Assembly (NCBI GenBank): GCA_023091735.1
Contig: JALKBU010000369.1
Coordinates: forward strand, 1 to 44,563
DNA length: 44,563 nucleotides
Direction: 5' to 3'
From: Trichomonas tenax
Lineage: Eukaryota > Parabasalia > Trichomonadida > Trichomonadidae
Made by a program: the position numbers and the translations under genes. The notes under the pieces were generated by a model. It was not told the DNA's origin, ran no database searches, and was given only the letters and a program-made list of their open reading frames with translations. Shown here piece after piece: positions 20,501 to 27,185 of the stretch; the stretch's first letter is position 1; the number at the start of each line of letters is the position of its first letter.

Positions 20501-20614
20501 AGAAAAACTCACGCCACTAGGCGTAAGTTGCTTGGAGTTCTTTGGCTTTAGAACTTTCGGTATTTTTGGTGTGTTATTTTTTGTATAAAGCCTATTCCTG
20601 AGTTCCTGCGACAT
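8531..20614 (-). CDS. Axonemal dynein heavy chain, single-headed inner-arm type
   Basis: This intact 4027-residue motor drives flagellar bending; the length fits inner-arm chains (DNAH1/3/6/7/12 group) and the C-terminal RAGVLSTTGHSTNFVV is closest to DNAH6 or DNAH1 as I remember them. The order is a Pro/Ser/Thr-rich N-terminus (1-170), tail and linker, AAA1 with Walker A GPAGTGKTET (about 1411) and Walker B CFDEFN (about 1462), AAA2 GPTGGGKTTS (about 1693), AAA3 GESSCGKTS (about 2014) and AAA4 GMGSTGKRT (about 2357). The stalk coiled coils lie at about 2590-2700 and 2810-2900 around the microtubule-binding tip. AAA5, AAA6 and a full C-terminal domain follow. AAA3 and AAA4 P-loops are atypical in their middle residues but keep GK. 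Codons in the first 1.5 kb are more AT-rich than later ones. The ATG at 20614 is four bases after AAAAACGGAC. Confidence 0.95.
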   Translation of the reverse strand: MSQELRNRLYTKNNTPKIPKVLKPKNSKQLTPSGVSFSLSQPVPIPRLLPEHEKNHEQTFLTSQPVNGDSQSETPNFTIPSPTRSNAILRPTTAMSYMSASKPIQRTKPPTLIPLGFKPLSEIQEPTRPTSKQSKTKSVLSMEPPDVTKNPIFRLKKSNLEVQIPEDLERFKLDPIYTPDISDELWTDPSLIFNYIRLIRQKHFTEEFLYFIPTPETPHEPQNVYFLRYIPPDQVDKDHYYTLSADGITSYSKDANSEFIPIEQWIRECSLFLRTKQLGFFNHYDKWRSFYLLHTITRNANINKSKQHVSDKLFNGDTIIREALIVHQKNCQQILKLSLVDVKSAQTLTLDQFIERQRANKAAVAQEISSLLHQTTSKIISSSDLTYENAGGSKGEEETYRTTKKDMMINVKAPKPKKIGTNEMMVYTQLATQRFCYKRLSRFIRLCDYILIRTLYQFVIQSAQQLLDFLKPRIGSTGGDNTRLSTQVIILNNKLAFSPNKDQMISAVLSIWDDLINLVYSIPLFSSNRSLLQYAQAFPWENPAIPLPTIINRDYVYKNLISQFTVRIETAFGEGEVTLNEYTHFLESYIRNTQEFNIDKLHKQDPPPSFYADSLANYKQEIHEMEQIKHSVQVNMLLILLGTFADKIKPSPRNCMQSLHILIPTIAEQKVEDLTKYVNDALSTLKQDPAEIHFFVTQFEFRKRMVSELPSIQSKYKDYTAFYNLIAANQINISEESGIAYRELGNLITQLEGCLISMKEEEDGKIKKWSPEITKLLQKLTDDLLELQQDANNEVLMSADTSPDVAIGNVQKLQERLAEMKERAEQVQHHQRVLGLKISPIDQLDEVAQNINLKTLLWDSYKTWNARAAALSMMSFKKINNEELTEELQNYTRITAQLNNGLPDHPLVKIFRRSVQDYNAILPVIIALSNDHLTPNHWTKIKEITGLNFQEKTPTLQFLFQSNIAQHVEAIESISNDASQEASLRRMLAEIIMHWDLVEFPMVPHQYIKDFWLVGNLDDVIAKLDESQVKLSTIRSSRYVGAIKREVDTVSTNMNNVAKCLEYITQFQIAFNSLYKIFRSSDIQHELASETRDLSTLEREYKKWGTHARDSPKPYKLFTQQKAVPQLEEFIEVTNKVQKKLEEFLQTKRTGFPRFYFLSNENLIKIFAESRNPKAVNPFLPKLFEGISLLKFSQNDQDVQSMQSAEGEVVPLIKCKFQIGAVEVGMSSVEKAMYMTMHSMVAEGHKQYDQTKRIKWINRHCAQVISVVSQINFAETVEEILSQPNPLQELDKFRDRQESQLKELADLVRTPLASAMRSSIVALITLDVHSRDIVSELIERKVTSVNDFEWLKRLRYVWDANSNRVQVHQGTNSIDYGYEYLGATSRLVVTPLTERCYLTLTSAAQYSLGGSPAGPAGTGKTETVKDLSKAVGNFCVVFNCSDAVTVIQMEAFFSGLAQSGAWACFDEFNRINSEVLSVIAEQVYAVQAAQAAELQQFNFCGHTIPLNPRASVFITMNPGYAGRTELPDNLKSLFRPISMMVPDYAMIAEVVLYSEGFQNAKMLANKVTQLYKLSSEMLSQQSHYDFGMRALKSVLVMAGATKRRTPQLSEDIILIRAMRDSNLSKLLIDDTKLFDAIIGDLFPGVQFENEQFTEVTDAIEKAVDNFGLQHSEFLTKKTLQLYQTIFIRHGVMLVGPTGGGKTTSRNLLAGALEVMGTKVDMKELNPKSVTLTELYGAYNLSTGDWKNGLVGIMFTQCADAPKDIMEWIIFDGPVDALWIENMNTVLDDNKLLSLANSDRIKMTDQMHIIFEVGDLTQASPATVSRCGMVYYQPSDLGWKPLVNAWIAKKPENVCAALTELFEKTFDLALNTLKEQCQTVVKPTVWNLAQSLCSIFDIMVTESKLELEKLGEDIVPKKCAHLFAFAMCWAFSGIITDNTRGDFDTFLRDAFQRRINYPPRRMLFDYSLDIHTDTFTAWVDQVSEAEPTSNVIPTSDTLRFSTMLQLLIKAKRPVLFLGESSCGKTSIIQETLNKNIESLYSIQFTLSARTSAAQIQELIESKMQSKRKNLFGPPECKSAVLLVDDFSMPQPDEYWSQPPIEILRQVITRKGMYNRDELYWTSIADMTVVAAGITQGHVSDRFVSQMTILSIPAPSDNILGKIFGTILSNFLKSADFSENVQKLAEDVVKTSVIFYRKIKSEMLPTPSKAHYTFNLRDVSRVFKGICMTNPVSLFDMQSFVNLWFHETLRVYGDRLIDNKDREHMQQMMYDIAKQNLYLKEDIGHYFGETPLMWTDVLKGYGYEGKLNYTEALTMQQVTNALGSFAAPYRSNIVLFKEAIQHVLRLVRVLRQPYGHALLVGMGSTGKRTIARFAAHVARMDIFEPQPMKGYDITQFRNDLRGLFKTAGAQDKPIMFLLTEDQIVSETFLEDINNVLNTGEVPGLFQTEEYDQMVNDLIPLMKKLGESPAYDSLCRKFSSNIMKNLHVVLALSPVGGRFRDRVRIFPSLVSCCTIDWYDSWPAEALNHIANEFLAKMDLSSHGDVKKTIADLVTYAHTVCLDYSGKFLRELGRTYYVTPAVYIEFFNLFTTMLEKRTAALMQEKEQLQKGVEKLQETNGKVQEMEAQLTRLRPQLQEKAIKTEQLLATLQVDREKVNEVHKVISAEEETVKKVQQEASKLAQEAEVDLAKAMPFLENAKAAVEDLKNRKSDLAVVKSFVKPPQLVIEVMEAVCLILGETPDWSTAKTLLAGANFLSRLLDVNKNAIPEQVLMKIRVMEADPRFEMKKVIAVSESAACLFKWVTAIEKYVTEYANVRPKQMRLDAAKEAQEKAEANLAVKQKQLQEITEKLTNLQQQYDNSRQEQKELARNIEQCEYRLKNAEQLTSALDSERVRWSESLVELSKREKCLLGDTILIAIHVSYIGPFSYPYRQAILQELQAKFKEVNVPITENFALENVASTPVELREWQIQGLPQDSLSNQNGVLVTSTKRWPLMIDPQGQGRKWIIGQGNIKIIRTTESNYAQSIENAIRLGSAILVEDITEQIDGGLQFIITPKMKKQGGKSSIRIGDKWVDYDPNFKLYMTTKLSNPQFLPDVFIQLSVINFSVTHEGLEEQLLSDVVLHEMPELEKQRSELIVNISKNQKQLQGLMQQILHLLFTSTGNILDNETLIKTLHDAKDTAKDVSARLVEAEKTEKEITEKREVYRSVATRGSILFFVILELPGIDNMYQYSLEFFKRIFKNVLDSAQPTEDFAGKCEYFISKITTSSFLNVSRGLFANHRLVFSFLIAAALLKSTGKITEEEWRTFIRGPPTAPIEVFPEKPENVPDRVWQGICDLSQANAVFSGIPQEVISNYNKWKPFLENEDMIPPEPFNSLSQFTHLIMCLCMCKRKLAAMARMLVQTTLGETFVSQTIADLSGPFADTSNDTPLLFILSQGADPRDSLERLAKAHGMQQKLSILSLGQGRGPTATNLIQNAKVAGDWVFLQNCHLCPSFLPNLEQLVQEMARTSSKYNQQFRLFLSSMPTDVFPISILRNSVKVTSEPPRGIKSNTANLLQTLSSEDFEKSKHQRPFKKLVYALALFHSTIQERKQYGALGFNKVYEWSTSDFQIASMMLRNFVSDYDQVPWGALLSTIGDVVYGGRVTDDWDRRCMNTMLKRFICESATMDDIFFDPLGYYPSPPLTNLKKTVEFTKGMPDVDIPDIFGLHSSAQHTLDLRRSQTLHGLVVSVQPKDSNSAAASKDDEIVLEMAEKFDGQLPQEINMMNADESLIESLNPKEGRPNSLSVVLMQEVDRFNNLLKLIHGTLKQVSQAIKGEVVMTVDIQKTYRSLLEGKVPQEWSSKSYPSTKPIHSWFKDLLEKVAFIQKWVSKGQPIVFWFPGFFFPQSFLTAVLQSYSRKHKVPIDALSFKAEVVEKDPDTIVQPPEDGVYIHGLFFDGCRWETDEQSLSDVSPNVEYAKCPVLHLLPTGTVVQENDEEYMCPVYRTSERAGVLSTTGHSTNFVVALNIPSAMQPDKWILRGAALLTSTPY

Positions 20615-20618
20615 TTTT

Positions 20619-20628
20619 GTCCGTTTTT
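20619..20628 (-). promoter_or_regulatory. AAAAACGGAC, variant of the start-proximal element
   Basis: In dynein sense the bases read AAAAACGGAC, then AAAA and the ATG. It matches AAAAAGTGAC at eight of ten positions. It is listed as part of the recurring start-proximal motif; it is the closest to its ATG of the set. Confidence 0.35.
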
Positions 20629-21200
20629 AGATTTTTATGAAATTTTAGTGTTTTGTTTTGTATTTTGTAATTTACTTAAGTTATAACTATGAAATTTGTG
20701 CTCAAAATTTGGTTTTCTCCTAATAAAATTTTTCATAAAAAAATATTATCGTGTTTTAAGTCTTCTCTATTATACGACATGATAATATATAACATAAAAA
20801 GAATGGTCGAATGTATTATTTAGCTATATATCAAAATATTTTGAAAGTCATATATAATTTTAAAATCAGATTATGTGCATCCATAAAATTAATTTCATCA
20901 ATGATGGCATTAATTTGGGCTAACAACAAATCAATAATAAATATATTTGGAAAATATTCTAACTACTGCATAAGGTTTTATCATGATTTTCAGGTTTACG
21001 ATCACAAACATGTCAGCAAGAAAATACAATATAAGAATGTTTATGATTTCGATGTCTTTCATCACAATGAAAATCAACTGTGAAAATTCTATTACGATTA
21101 TTTTCGATTCAAATCGAAAGGTTTATAATTCTTTTCACATTATCCAGCAGTAGTTTCGTTAACATATTTTTATATATGTTCACGCCCGTATGATCTGATT
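20629..21200. other. Divergent spacer between dynein and the glycosyltransferase
   Basis: A plus-strand frame at 20811-21083 (90 codons, begins MYYLAIYQNILK, ends with a His/Asp/Lys-rich stretch) has an ATG but AT-rich codons and no recognisable domain, so I do not call it. The spacer is otherwise featureless AT-rich DNA. No clear Inr precedes 21201; TTCACGCCC at about 21179 is the nearest. Confidence 0.45.
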
Positions 21201-22602
21201 ATGGCACTTTTTCGAGGTAATATTCTGACAAAAAAAGAAATGATTCGACCGATTTTTCCACTGTTTGTTTCCTTCATTTACATCATAGCATTGGGAATGA
21301 AGTTGAGCGACCTCTCTTTGTCACTATTGATGGCATATGACTTGAATGAAGTGTCTTATAATACATCATTCACAAAGCTCGAAGAATATGAAAGAATCAT
21401 GAACTACACATTCAACTTAACAGTCAAAGAATGTCTCATTTACCAATCTAAAGAAATAGAAAAATCTGGTGGAGTAATTCTTGATCCTGATGGTCCTGTT
21501 TCACAAACAGCAGAATTCCAACACTTTATTGGTGCTAATATTTTTTTCAAAGGAGTCAATCACAAAGGAAAATTTTATGCTCCTGTAAATACAAGTTTAC
21601 CACAAGGTTATGAGTTTTGCCATCAATGCAGACCTTTCTATTATTTCAATGTGAATCCAAGTCCAATATATGAATTCCATGTTTTCAATAATGTTGTTGT
21701 TGCATTTTCAAATCATTTAGAATATGGACATTTTTAGCTGATTACCTGTGCGGATTAATAGCTATGCCATCAGTAATCCTAGAAGGTGCAGAAATCTTTA
21801 TAAGAACAAGGCCATTGGATTTTATTCGACGATTTATGCCTTTGTTATGTTTTGATATGAGTCACATTCATCGATTGCCAGCGAACTGGATTTATTGTAA
21901 TAACTTGTATATCTTCAAGTTGTTGAAAGGACTAAATAGTCTACAAGTCGCTTGGAAAGACTTAAGCGATAAAATTCAAAAATTTAATAAGCTAGATAAA
22001 ATCAAAGCAGAAAATCATGTTTTATCAGTAAAATGGAAAATGAATGGAGCAGAATTAACAACTGCGAAGAGATATATGAGAAAGCAAAGAAAATTTACCC
22101 AGAATACAAATGGATTCTGAAGGATCAAGCAGAACTTTTTAAAACACATCATATGATGAGAATACTTGCATCTGCAAAGATACTATTAACTGCTTCAGGA
22201 TCAATAACGTTCAATGATATGTTTCTGAAGCCTAAATCCGGTGTTTATGTAATGGGCCCTGTTTTAAGAGATAATGCTGCACATTTAACAGCATTTTCAT
22301 TAGAACTATATATGCTTGCAGTTGGAACTAATCAAATTATATTCGGATGGGTACAAAAACCAGCAGACTTCCCCATCGACCTATTTAAGAAAACATTCTT
22401 CCTGATACTAAGCGCTGTATACAAAGATAAACGGCCAAACGATATCAACGATCATGCATCTCATTATTTCGATTTCGGTCCAAAGTACGAAGAATTCAAA
22501 AAGTTCTACAAGAATCAATCAATGATTTTGGTGCCTGTTTGCAACACTATAGAATCTGGATATTCATGGAGCAACAATCTCAACGCATTATATAGCAGAT
22601 GA
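21201..22602 (+). pseudogene. GT61-type (DUF563) glycosyltransferase, broken by two 1-nt losses
   Basis: Three consecutive frames (0, 2, 1) make one protein of about 466 residues. The first part has an N-terminal membrane anchor (IRPIFPLFVSFIYIIALGM) typical of a type II Golgi enzyme, followed by a luminal domain with N-glycosylation sites and a CHQC pair. It ends LEYGHF at a T5 run (21731-21735); losing one T turns the expected GHFxADY into a stop. The second frame (CGLIAMPSVILEGAEIF) runs to an A4 run at 22030-22033, where a second missing base moves the sense to the third frame. The end carries the conserved GT61 region RILASAKILLTASGSITFNDMFL. No stop or other damage is present inside any segment, so this is either a very young pseudogene or two homopolymer errors in the assembly. 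Family assignment is moderate. Confidence 0.7.
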
Positions 22603-23035
22603 TCCTATATCGAAACAAATGAGTTTTCTCTTTTTCAAATTATAATTATTGAGTAATTTCATTTGATGTGTTTGTGGTTGCTCAATAATCTTATTATATA
22701 TTTCTACTCATATGTTAGTAAATTGTTCGTATAATCATGTTTAATAAATAACCTGATAGAAGTCTAATCAGCGCCTTCTTTCATGACCAATATTTTTTCG
22801 AGCACTCCTGACATTACTTCTTCAGTTTCTCTTCACAATATCAAATGACAAAATCATTTTTTCATGCATTTTGAAAATTTTCTTTTTACAAAATCTATTT
22901 TGTTCATGAATATCAGTTTCCTTCAAATAAAAGAATTAAATGTATTAGGCAGTCTCAATGCAAAGAAATATAGGATGTTAGATATCAATCTATTTACTAG
23001 TTTTATAATATGAAATATCGAATGATATTATCAGA
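22603..23035. other. Convergent intergenic spacer
   Basis: AT-rich, with no open frame or repeat of note; I see nothing in it. Confidence 0.6.
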
Positions 23036-23740
23036 TTATGGGAAAGCCTGATCAACGAGTGTGTGGTCGTCGATGTATGGGTTTCTGTTGCCTTGTGTCT
23101 TGTTCAATTTGTTGTTTCTCGCGATCTCAAACTGAGAAGGAGGGTACTGGTTGTTCCATTTCTTGAGGAGATTGATGTCTCCGACCTGCTCTATAGGAAC
23201 CATGTCGTACATTGTCATGAAGTAGAAAATCGATCTCGCGATCATTCCGCGGTCCTGAACACGCGGCATCCATGACATTTTGTTCTTGTTGAGGCAGCTG
23301 TAGTCATTAGGGTTTGGAGGAACTGTTTTTTCGCATGTGAGATTGTTGCACCACTCTTTGCAGTGAGAATATGGAAATTCAGCAAAAGGAAGATTTCCTC
23401 TTTGGTTGTTTGCCTTTGCAGGGGCAGAGTAGAGATGGTGAACGTCAGAAAGCATCGGGAGCTGACTCTTGAAGAAAGCTCTAGGAACGACGTGTTCAGT
23501 ATTTGTGATTATTTGCGATGGAAGTTCTGATCCACCGCATGGGAATGGAAATGGGATCGAAGAATATATCATTCTGATATTGGAATTGTCGCAGTCTGCG
23601 TCTAAATACATTATATAGTGACTATCGCGATATGAATATTCTTTGTGGTCGAAATAGAGCCTTTTCAGTCTCTCTTTCACCGTTTCGCCGACTTTTGGAC
23701 GAATGCAATTGATTCTCTTTGTGAAAAGTGGAAAAATCAT
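23036..23740 (-). CDS. Endonuclease I family nuclease (EndA/NucM-like)
   Basis: This 234-residue His-Me finger nuclease probably degrades DNA or RNA taken up from the surroundings. The active site is clear: NTEHVVPRAFF with His83, SDVHHLY at 99-105, and AKANNQRGNLPF with the metal-binding Asn116. Cysteines are frequent (CGG, HCKEWCNNLTC), as in secreted enzymes. The start is uncertain. The ATG at 23740 lies 16 nt after a perfect Inr (TCACTTTTTATAAG in sense). An ATG at 23842 would add 34 residues including a hydrophobic stretch (LTTIVTFYKILMIFPLF) that could serve as a signal anchor, but it would place the Inr and two TAAGGTTA boxes inside the coding region. I prefer 23740. The family is mainly bacterial, so lateral acquisition is possible. 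Confidence 0.82.
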   Translation of the reverse strand: MIFPLFTKRINCIRPKVGETVKERLKRLYFDHKEYSYRDSHYIMYLDADCDNSNIRMIYSSIPFPFPCGGSELPSQIITNTEHVVPRAFFKSQLPMLSDVHHLYSAPAKANNQRGNLPFAEFPYSHCKEWCNNLTCEKTVPPNPNDYSCLNKNKMSWMPRVQDRGMIARSIFYFMTMYDMVPIEQVGDINLLKKWNNQYPPSQFEIARNNKLNKTQGNRNPYIDDHTLVDQAFP

Positions 23741-23753
23741 CAAAATCTTATAA

Positions 23754-23817
23754 AAAGTGACAATTGTGGTTAAATGTGCTTTAACCTTATGTTTGGGTCT
23801 ATTTTTGCTTAACCTTA
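23754..23817 (-). promoter_or_regulatory. Inr plus two TAAGGTTA boxes upstream of the nuclease
   Basis: In gene sense the order is TAAGGTTA (23817-23810), TAAGGTTA (23789-23782), then the Inr TCACTTT (23760-23754), then the ATG 13 nt further on. The two boxes are 28 nt apart. The same octamer recurs in other spacers of the window. The arrangement looks like a regulator site pair in front of an initiator; that is an inference. Confidence 0.45.
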
Positions 23818-23842
23818 ATGTAGCTATAACTCCATTATACAT

Positions 23843-24246
23843 CTTCCAAGCATTGTTTAACTAATATAAATGTGTTTAAAACATACTACTTTATAATACT
23901 CTGCGTGCGTTGTTGCATAAATTTCTGATTCTATAGAGTTGTATCAACATTTACTACACCTAGATTTTCCATTTTCATATTATATTTATCACAACATCTA
24001 GTTCCTAAAAACATGTTCATTTATAGCATAATAAACTCTGGCTAATGTGATTTATATTATTATACACATCTAATCAATGGTACACTCATATATTTCCTAT
24101 TTTTTCATTCGAAATTCATTCGATTATATCATGATTGTCACTAAATGTTTGCGGTAAAAATAACAACTATAGATAGATCAAATGCTTAAAAAGAAGAGCT
24201 GTGTAAATATAATTCAGATTTTTGATAAGAAATACAAACAAATTAT
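23843..24246. other. Intergenic spacer
   Basis: An AT-rich region between two minus-strand genes; I see no gene, RNA or repeat. Confidence 0.55.
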
Positions 24247-25269
24247 TTATTTAACACGAGATTTATTTGATCTCGCAAATGGAACAACAATCGCAGGACA
24301 CAATGGCTTCAAGGAGAGTCGCGTTGGACGACTTGACTTTGTATACGTATTCATCAAGTTCTTAGATCGCGGGGAATAAGATCCCTCCGCTGAAATTTTG
24401 AATTCTTTCATTCTGTTTTTACCGCGACAATTTTCTTTATCGAGTTTCAACTTCTGGATTCTAGTTTTGATATTATTGACTTCTCTGTTATGTTGAGCAT
24501 TGAGTGCTTCAATGTTCTTTATGGTGTAAGTCCTTTCTCTAACCAACTCTTCCTGTTGTTTATTAATCAAAGCTTGGCGCTTCTTTTCGATTAAAACATT
24601 GAGCGTTTTTTGTGCCTGTGCAGCTTCGATATTCTCCTGCTGAACGATGAGATCATGAAACTCTTGCGCTTTGTCGAACTCTTTTGCGAGAAGTAAAATC
24701 CTATGCTGTGCTCTCATGTTATTTAAGTGCGCAGAACTTTTTGTATACGGACGGATGTTTTCATCATCATTCCAATATCTTTCGAAGTCTTTTAGTTCAA
24801 ATACATGCTTCTTCTGAAGCTGCGCAATTGCTTTTGCGTCATTATCCTTTTCTCTGTCGATTTTCTCTTTGTAATGTTGATGAATGTCGCTTATTTTTGC
24901 TCTCAGTTGATTTATTTCTAAATTCAGTATGTACTCTTCGCTCTCTTGCGCTATATGTGCATTAATTTTGCTGCTCTCAAGCACAAACTTAGTTAAGATT
25001 TTTTCGTACCTTTCTGCAAACAAATATTCACCATCGACGATAGTATCAACATTCTTGTGCTGTATGTACCTCAATACGGTTGTGTGCATGTCGCTTGGAG
25101 GCATTCGTCCGTTATTTTCGAAATCAGTGACGTATCCTTCGAGTTTTGACGAGAAAACTGCGTCCCAATCTTTATCGTTCTGTGTGCTGACCCTTGAAGG
25201 CAGCGATTTGTCGATTGTCTGATCCAGAAGCTCTAAAATTTCAGTGCTCAATTTTATATTGTAAAACAT
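24247..25269 (-). CDS. Coiled-coil protein of unknown function
   Basis: This 340-residue protein has no signal peptide or membrane segment. The first 110 residues include a small globular region (TVLRYIQHKNVDTIVDGEYL) with a duplicated look (LEGYVTDFENNG). Residues about 115-275 are almost continuous coiled coil, with heptads in EEYILNLEINQLRAKISDI and ALINKQQEELVRERTYTIKN, broken around 160-190 by an aromatic segment (FERYWNDDENIRPYTKSS) and the motif NNMRAQHRILLLAKEFDKAQ. The basic tail ends SRPTRLSLKPLC...RSNKSRVK. Similar proteins are common in trichomonads and are uncharacterised; a cytoskeletal or flagellar scaffold role would be a guess. The ATG is 10 nt after AAAAAAGCAC, a variant of the start-proximal element. 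Confidence 0.75.
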   Translation of the reverse strand: MFYNIKLSTEILELLDQTIDKSLPSRVSTQNDKDWDAVFSSKLEGYVTDFENNGRMPPSDMHTTVLRYIQHKNVDTIVDGEYLFAERYEKILTKFVLESSKINAHIAQESEEYILNLEINQLRAKISDIHQHYKEKIDREKDNDAKAIAQLQKKHVFELKDFERYWNDDENIRPYTKSSAHLNNMRAQHRILLLAKEFDKAQEFHDLIVQQENIEAAQAQKTLNVLIEKKRQALINKQQEELVRERTYTIKNIEALNAQHNREVNNIKTRIQKLKLDKENCRGKNRMKEFKISAEGSYSPRSKNLMNTYTKSSRPTRLSLKPLCPAIVVPFARSNKSRVK

Positions 25270-25279
25270 TTTATTTAAC

Positions 25280-25289
25280 GTGCTTTTTT
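25280..25289 (-). promoter_or_regulatory. AAAAAAGCAC, variant of the start-proximal element
   Basis: In gene sense AAAAAAGCAC ends 10 nt before the coiled-coil gene's ATG, the same spacing as for the Rab and hydrolase genes. It differs from AAAAAGTGAC at three positions (5'-shifted G and C for G). Confidence 0.3.
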
Positions 25290-25578
25290 ACACCCATCGC
25301 CTAAACTTTCGCTACAGATTTACTTGCATCAGAAGTCTCCATTTTCATCGAAATTTTTGTTCTATCTTAACTTCAACGTAGTATAATAATATTTCGTGAA
25401 ATTCATTTTGAGATATCACCAATATGAGTAAAGCATACGTTCATATCTTCAAGCCAAGGTGTTTGCACTAAATCTTTAGTGTTTTGGCGAGAATAACAAT
25501 TTTCATATTTGTCAAAATTATGTTTATTAGATTATAGCTAAAAATTAATTCCAATATTATGTTTGATATAAGTTTGTT
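25290..25578. other. Spacer
   Basis: A short AT-rich spacer. A 15-codon frame on the minus strand (MKMETSDASKSVAKV) lies upstream of the coiled-coil gene; it is too short to support. Confidence 0.45.
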
Positions 25579-27041
25579 TTATTGTGATTCGTTTGCCGTA
25601 AGAAGTGAATGAATGATGAGCGTTGAAAATGAAAGAAAGTTAGTCAAATGCGATGAACATTTCTTGTTTCCGGTGCAGAAAATGACGGGAACTTCGCAAA
25701 ATGTACATTTGTTGTATTGCTTATTCAAGATATAAACTTCTTTAGAAATACTTTTAATGATATTGACTGTGTTTATGTGAGTGTTATCTTCTGTTCCTGA
25801 ATAATTAATAACAACAGGCTTTCCGATACCTTCAAAATTATATTATTGTATTCTAAAATTATTGGAGATTGCAAAACAATTTTTGTCAGTTTAGTGCATT
25901 GAGAAAAAGCTTGATTGCAAATAGATTTTAGGGTGGCTGGCAATATAATTGTTGATAAATTGCTACATTGTGGAAAAGCATTATTACCAATGGATGTTAA
26001 ACAGCTCGGAAATATAATCTTTGATAAATTACTGCACTCAGAAAAAATACCCTTAGCAACAGACGTCAAACTGTTCGGAAGGATAATCGTTGACAAATTG
26101 TTGCATTGCTGAAAAGCATTATTGCCAATAGATGTCAATGCTTTCGGAAATATAATCATTGTTAAATTACTGCATTCCTGAAAAGCATTATTGCCAATAG
26201 ATGACACGCTATTTGGAAGTGCAACTGTTACCAGCATATTGCAATATGCAAAAGTTCTATCACCGATAGATATCAAATTGTCTGGAAATTTTATTATTGA
26301 TAAATTTCTGCATCCTTCAAAAACACCATTACCAATTTTTATCAAACTGTTCGAAAATGTGACTGTTACTAACAAACTGCAATATGCAAAAGTTTCATCA
26401 CCAACAGATGTCAAACTGCTTGGTAATATGACAGTTGTTATACCACTACAATATTTAAAAGCAGCTTCATCAAGAGATTTCAAGCTGTTTGGAAATGTGA
26501 TGGTTGTTAATTTCGGGCAACCAGAAAATGCCCATTGGCCAATGTGAATTAAACTGCTTGGAAGGTTGAACGATTGTAATTCAGTGCACCTAGCAAAAGT
26601 ACTTTCATTAATAGATGTCAAACTGTTTGGGAGTATAACCGTTGCCAAATTTATGCAATCTGAAAATGCCCAGCCACCAAGATATGTCAAACTATTTGGC
26701 AAAGTGGCTTTTAATAACTTAGTGCAATATTCAAAGGCACATTTATTAATTGAGTTCAAACTGCTTGGAAATGTGATTGTTGATAGGCTGAAGCATCTAT
26801 AAAATGCAAACTGCTTGGAAATGTGATTTTGGTCAAATTCTGGCAATCAGAAAAATCATCTTCACCATTAGATGTCATGGTGTTTAGAATATTGACGGTG
26901 ACTAAATTTTTGTAATTTTTTAAAGCTAACCATGGAAGTTTAACAATATTCTTTATTGTCAAAGTGACAACAGAATTTGGTGGCTTTTCAAATTCACCAT
27001 GGTGCAGACTGTGTTGCTAGAATTGCAGCTTAATGTAATCT
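25579..27041 (-). pseudogene. BspA-like leucine-rich-repeat surface protein, decayed
   Basis: BspA-like proteins of trichomonads are surface proteins with 23-residue LRR_5 units. Here a run of about thirteen units of the type FxxCxNLxxIxFPxSLxSIGxxA is readable from about 26800 down to 25850. Three frame breaks show the gene is dead. Near 27000 the sense moves from a CNSSNTVCT segment to HGEFEKPPNSVVTLTIKN. Near 26805 one repeat has lost about half a unit and its frame (FPSSL joins AFYRCFSLS directly). Near 25838 the sense leaves EYNNI for GIGKPVVINYSGTEDN and continues through a Cys-containing end to a TAA at 25579. No signal peptide is found at the 5' end. The central open stretch of 357 codons (26846-25773) could still look like a gene to automated annotation. 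Confidence 0.75.
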
Positions 27042-27185
27042 AAATTTCAAAAAGATGATTGGCAGCGACTTTTATAACATTCGGAGCCGATCTATAATGA
27101 AAGTGTCAAATCATATTTTATTGGCGTATATTTTGTAATTTAATCCAAAGATTTAAGTTTAATCAAACGCGTTTATTTTAAAAAA

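Noticed and set aside
20811..21083. 90-codon frame upstream of the glycosyltransferase
   Set aside because: ATG and stop are present but composition is that of random AT-rich DNA and no domain is seen.
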